From NCBI RefSeq assembly GCF_032062135.1, contig NC_092866.1:24289838-24353837 (forward strand): a stretch of DNA of 64,000 nt. The letters are read 5' to 3'. Under the pieces are notes generated by a model that was not told the origin of the DNA, searched no databases, and worked only from the letters and a program-made list of their open reading frames with translations. Below are positions 59,280 to 64,000 of this stretch, piece by piece. The stretch's first letter is position 1. The number at the start of each line of letters is the position of its first letter. A program made the position numbers and the translations under genes. Source of the DNA: Pyxicephalus adspersus (lineage: Eukaryota; Chordata; Amphibia; Anura; Pyxicephalidae).

Positions 59280-59505
59280 TTGGCCTGATTTGTTAAAGCT
59301 CTCCAAGGCTGGAGAGGATACACTTTCATCAGTGAAGCTGGGTGATCCACCAAACCTGGAATGGATATCTTCAAAGTCAATTGCTATTTGCTAGCAAATG
59401 TTTAGAATTAGGGACCAGATTCATTCCAGGTTGCTGGATCACCCAGCATCATTGATAAAAGTGTATCCTCTCTGACCTTGGAGAGCTTTATTAAATCAGA
59501 TCCAA
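59280..59505. repeat. Foldback MITE, family FB (copy 6, best preserved)
   Basis: TTGGCCTGATTTGTTAAAGC left end and GAGAGCTTTATTAAATCAGA right end. The central arms AATTGCTATTTGCTAGCAAA and the flanking AACCTGGAATGGAT / ATTCATTCCAGGTT pair well. It serves as the reference for the family layout. Confidence 0.9.
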
Positions 59506-60008
59506 TGTTCTTCACTTGAAATTGAACACTGGTTAGGTTATGACAGAACATTGCAAAATCAAATGTTTTTCAGATGTTTTAGTATTAGATTTTATTAAGC
59601 AAACTCTGCAATCCCCCTTCTTATATTTAAAATCATATGCCACATCCCCTATTTGTCAAGAAAGGAAAAAAGAGAAAGAATCTCTAGGACATAATCTCAC
59701 TGGGCAAAAAAGAACATTAAAAGCCATTTTATTTATAACAATTCAAATGTATAAAAAAATAACATTCATTTGTTCCTATAAGCTGTATATCATGGTAGAT
59801 GTCTTTAAAGATGTCATTCAAGTATTTTACACGTTTTGCGGAACTAAGTCCGGTTTATCAGGAACAAAAAGACCTAAAATAACAGAACAACTTTTAACAA
59901 AAGGAACAAATCTGTATTCATCTCTTTTGATTAATTTCTGTGATTTTTATGAACACCAAATTTTATAAAACATTCAGGTATATATACAGCAGTTCTCAGA
60001 TTCAGAGT
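59506..60008. other. No gene supported; longest open frame of the window
   Basis: A 142-codon plus-strand frame (59540-59968) is open but AT-driven in composition, has no recognisable motif, and no promoter or splice context was seen. I do not call it a gene. Confidence 0.4.
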
Positions 60009-60013
60009 CTAGG

Positions 60014-60726
60014 TGTCACATATCCCCACAGGACCAGTGGAACTCTGTCCTCCTTAGTGTCACCCACCTTGCATTCCCCTGCTGCCAGCACCAGCTCTGC
60101 TCAGGGATCCCAGTCTCTGCTTACTTCCTGGTTCAGGTCATATGACTCCCTGTCAGCTGCCCCTTTTTCTCAGAAGACTAGAGTGTTCCGCAGACGCACT
60201 CCACCTGCTGACAAATATGTGAACAGCACCTGAGCTGCCTCCTCCCAGTACTCACTGTGGTGGTGGGTTAGGATGTCTGCAGGTCATATGGCCTCATCCA
60301 TCACATGATCTTCCCTTTATAAGAAAGTGCCTGGCAACAGGAAGCTGCCTCAACACAGAGTTCCTTTTGGTTCTGCTCTCAGGTTTCTGCTTTTCCAGTT
60401 TATGCTTCCTGTTCCTAAATTATTCCTGTACCAACCCCGGCTTCTTTACTGACCATTCCTGATTGCTGCCTGCCCTGACCTTTGGCTTGTCTGACCATTC
60501 TCGGTCTCTCACTCTGGCACCACACTTTGTTCCTTCTAGTTAGCAGTCACCTGCCTTGGCGGACACGGGGATCGCAACCTGGCAGAAGCTCGCAGCACAA
60601 CATCCTCAACTTTAGAGGCTCTGGAGAAGACCGAGCTGTTGCTTAGACTCTGAACCCCGTGCACATCTTTAGCCACTGGGTTGGTGACACAGAGGGTCCA
60701 CCACTCTGCCCTGTGGAGCCGTGACA
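60014..60726 (+). mobile_element. Solo LTR, Gypsy-like, plus orientation
   Basis: Starts TGTCACATATCCCC and ends GAGCCGTGACA, with flanking CTAGG (60009-60013) and CTCGG (60727-60731), a 5-bp duplication with one substitution. Length 713 bp, against 692 bp for the minus copy at 40733. Shared blocks in the same order include CACCCACCTTGC near the start, the E-box TCACATGA (60301-60308), TTTATAAG (60316-60323), GTACCAACCC, CTGCCCTGACCTTTGGCTTG, AGCAGTCACC and CTCTGGAGAAGAC near the end. No internal coding sequence follows, so it is solo. Frames inside it are not genes. Confidence 0.85.
60301..60323 (+). promoter_or_regulatory. LTR core promoter: E-box plus TATA
   Basis: TCACATGA is followed 7 bases later by TTTATAAG. 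It is the same pairing as in the other solo LTR. Confidence 0.5.
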
Positions 60727-62539
60727 CTCGGTAAGCAAAGCTTGGGGTGTTACATTTATCCTATTAAAAATAACTTAAATATTAGAAAATAGCTTGAGGT
60801 TTTTGGAGTCCAGGCAAATTTAAAGTATCGGTACACCACATAAAAAAATGTTATTAGCAATCTGGAACTCAAGTATATTAATTAAAATGTGAGTATTAAT
60901 TAAAATGTGAAATATGAGTATATGAATTAAAAGTTTTAGTTTATTAAAACATTTTAAAGTACCTGCTTTTATATCTTCCACTTGCAAATTACTTTTGACT
61001 GTTTGGAACTTTATGAGTTCAACTTCATGGTTTTCTGTAGGACTGAAAATGCCTGTCTGTAAACCTCCAAAATAGTATTTAAATTAAATCTATTTGTTTT
61101 TCTTAATGTTTATATTGAATTATAAAACTGTAATGCTGCTAGAGCTGTGAATTTGATAAGATAGGTCCTCTGTTGTAGAAAATTTGGAGTTCTCTAAAAT
61201 CTCAAGGCTTTTTGTCCAAGTAGTTTCATTGATCAGAGCTTCTCTAAAAATCAGCTGTATAGTGAGGATTCTTAAAAGAACACTACCATTTGGTAATAGT
61301 CTATCACCTTACAAATAAAGTACATTGCCTGTCCTCTTTAGTCACTCAAATGTTATATGCCAACATCTTCTTTATAGATTAAACAATAAAGTGTTACCAG
61401 TCAATACCTGGGAGAGACTGACTGTGAAACAAATAATCACAAATAATGAAACAATTATTTACAACCTGCAAAGCCACCACTAAAGGTAAGTTCTTCCAGA
61501 TTCTAGCTGCGTGGGACACACACGTTTTAGGTTATCTGTGTATTTAAAGATTTGACTTTGCTATACAGCTTGACCTTGCTATCTAATAATAATTATTTGT
61601 CAAAATAAATATTTACCATAATCATGTTTAAAGGTTAATATTTTTACTCTTTTTAATTTCTACTATAAATTACAGTAATAGATCTAACCTCTATCTGGAA
61701 CTTATTTTTTCATTCTTGCTTGATAGCACAAACATAAAATAAATGTGGCAGCATTATACTTCCCCAAAGAATAACAGATTGTGTATCTCTGTGGTGACAG
61801 AGCATCCACTAGCTATCATGGCGTTCTGAAGTTTAAAAATCCTTTTTCCTGGATCATCTCTGCAGTGACCAGCTTTGTTGTGTAGTCATCCGCTGTGATC
61901 TGACATATGGCTTGTATTCTTGTTAGCACTTTGAGGTCCAGCACACAAAGATAACTGCCTAAATGGATAAAAGAAAATAAAACCAGTGTGGAACATTATT
62001 ATATCATTAATATTTTATTGTAGTTTAACTCCATCCTTGATAATAATAATTTCAAGAAAGAAAATACATTTCAGTCAAATACCTTTATTCTACAATAATT
62101 GCTCTTTTTACTTTTACTATAGAATGCTTAATGTTAAAACCATGACTCTGTCATTTGGTATTTGAAGTTCCATTTATTGTTTCATTTTTCCAGGTGTATA
62201 AAAATGTAAATATTTGATTATTTGTAGCTAGTTTCTTGTACACTATTCCTAACTAGAGCTGATCCTTTATTCAGGGCTGGTATTTCAGCTAGAAACAGGC
62301 AGTGACAACTTACCTGTTAAGCGTATTACAACTATAGGTTTTTGAGCCCAAATTAATCAGCAACATTCTTTTAAATGTAATACTTTTATTAATTAACACA
62401 AAATTGAGTTGTAGACCTATTTTATTATATGGAGACATTTGCAGCTGCAGGAAACAACCCAGCACATATCTTTTAGTAATGATTATTTTAGGATGCATGG
62501 GGTAAGCCTGAAAATAAAATCAGACTCTTTTAGACATGG
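60727..62539. other. No gene recognised
   Basis: AT-rich non-coding; a duplicated ATTAATTAAAATGTGA-type word near 60880-60910 is the only local structure. Confidence 0.45.
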
Positions 62540-62790
62540 AGTCTGGCTGGGCAGAAGGGGGGGGGGCAACAAGCATGTACCCTTTCTCCTCCTGCCCATA
62601 ACAGGCCCCCTGTAAAAGTTGGGGGCAGTGAGTATGTAACCCATATTTTCTAGGACCGTGCCTTCCCCCAATAGTGGGGGCCCATAGTTCTAATTTTAAC
62701 AACCTGTCCCCTAAATAATTGTGGGGGTCTGTTGACAGGGGGGTTATTAGGAATGTGGAAATCCCCCAGATAGCCACCCCCTCATCACAG
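62540..62790. repeat. G-run-rich interspersed repeat
   Basis: Dominated by G and C runs (a run of 11 G at 62559-62569, then GTTGGGGGCAGTG, AATAGTGGGGGCCC, TGTGGGGGTCTGTTGACAGG, and further C runs). I recall similar (T)GGGGGTCTG-type repeats in frogs. Overlapping minus-strand frames (62483-62777) are not supported as genes. Confidence 0.5.
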
Positions 62791-64000
62791 AGAAATCAGG
62801 AGATCAAAGTACAAAGTGTGTGTTTTTTGTTTTATTATTCCTGTAGTTGCAAATGTCCTTTTCAAATTAGCTAAATTCCAATGAAAATTACTCAACCCAA
62901 TTACTACAACCCAAGCTTTTAAAAACAGATCTCCTATGCTTTAACTTTGTTTTTTTAAAAAAAGAAGAAAAGCTGCAAAAAAGAGATACTTTTCCAAAGC
63001 AACTTAGCTGAAAAAAAATGTGTTTAGGGGCTATGCAATTAACTTAAATATTTGGTGGCCATACATTTTAAAAGGATCCTAAAGCTTAGTCCTATTTCTT
63101 TATATCAGTATAAAAAAATTTTAAATGAAATATTTCTTATTTTTCTAACTCAAAATTATTTTTTTAGTAATAAAAATAATGCACACAATTACAAAGTATT
63201 TGTTATGTTCATTAAGAAAATATCAAAGTAAAATATATAAATTGTTTGTTAGGTTACACCATATATATTATTACAGCATAGACAAAGATTTGATCAGTCT
63301 TCCGAAGAAATTAAAGAAAAAAAAAGAACTGCATGTTGTTGATTTTTCCCAAGCCTCTTCAAGATGCTTTGGTCATCATACTGCATTTTAACCTTCTAGA
63401 TCAGTAATAAGGACATGTTTCTAAGCCAGCATATTTACCTGATCTGATTGACATTTTGCATGCTTGTCAGCAGCATTGTAAAGGAAAATTAAATTACTCT
63501 TTATGCAGGTATTGCAAAATAAATCCAATACATAAGTTTAATTCACATATTAGGGATGACTACTTCTCTGCTGTTTTAAAAGGAATGTAAAATAGTTATT
63601 AAAAACTAATTTTTTTTCAAATGTAATATTAGGCTTTTTTTTTTCTTAGAATTCTGTAAAAAATAAACTAGCTATAGGTGTAAAAATCAGTTTTATCCTT
63701 GTGTAGTTGCTAGGATTATGAGGCATCTGAAGGCACACAAACAGTGCACATGGCTTTATAAGGTGTTTTTTTTAATAGTACCTACATCTTGTATACATGG
63801 GATAAAATACAGCCTGTGTGACAAGTAAATAAAACGCACATAATCCTGAAGAAAAATTATTATGATTCACTTTTATTTTAAAAAATTCAACACTTCTACT
63901 ACCGCATGCTCTTCTGTGCAGAAGTAAAATGGTATTTTGGCCTATCTTAAAGCAGAATGTCCTAAAAACATTTGTGGACAGCTAGTATGTCTTGTAATGG
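62791..64000. other. No gene recognised
   Basis: AT-rich non-coding to the end of the window. Confidence 0.45.

Noticed and set aside
59540..59968. Longest open frame (142 codons, plus strand)
   Set aside because: Composition follows the AT-rich background, no domain or signal is recognisable, and no promoter, splice or conservation evidence is visible.

Overview
The window looks like about 64 kb of AT-rich, non-coding vertebrate nuclear DNA. It is most likely from an anuran amphibian, because it is a dense mosaic of decayed interspersed repeats of kinds I associate with frog genomes: foldback MITEs ending in a CCTGATTTATTAAA-type terminus, a LINE 3' end with a GGCGCTATATAAAT tail, Penelope-like elements (PLEs), hAT, piggyBac and Tc1/mariner relics, and Gypsy-type solo LTRs. 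The species call is an inference. I found no intact host gene, tRNA, rRNA or CRISPR. The longest open frames (up to 142 codons) are unrecognised or run through repeats, so I treat the window as intergenic or intronic.

Layout. 0-9.9 kb: a foldback MITE, then two PLE C-terminal (thumb plus GIY-YIG) pseudogenes lying head to head at 0.38-2.09 kb, several hairpin elements, and a CpG-rich MITE at 4.9 kb. 9.9-14.2 kb: a nearly full-length dead Tc1-like element, a LINE reverse-transcriptase scrap interrupted by a foldback MITE, and the 3' part of a second, different Tc1-like element. 19.4-24.0 kb: a GC-rich repeat, a PLE reverse-transcriptase pseudogene, a CRE plus TATA promoter-like site, and two tandem, mutually diverged pseudogenes of one transposon-derived protein family. 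25.2-27.8 kb: a hAT MITE with a perfect 8-bp target duplication and a mariner element with both terminal inverted repeats. 33.9-39.4 kb: a piggyBac-type MITE, a 268-bp palindrome, a tandem repeat with units of roughly 145-180 bp, a second hAT MITE and another foldback copy. 40.7-43.9 kb: a minus-strand solo LTR whose end was caught in a local duplication, with a templated-looking insert copied from 1.5 kb downstream. 48-54.4 kb: assorted MITEs, an LTR fragment, a third hAT MITE and a 100-bp-unit minisatellite. 56.6-60.8 kb: three more foldback copies (one split by a nested LINE 3' end) and a plus-strand solo LTR of the same family as the one at 40.7 kb.

No genes here work together as a pathway. 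The biology visible is the history of transposition, nesting and local rearrangement. The most useful observations are the inverted PLE pair, the paired transposon-protein pseudogenes, the A-B-A' duplication, the E-box/TATA module shared by two solo LTRs, and a recurring CTGANGA...GAAAC motif that resembles a hammerhead ribozyme core.
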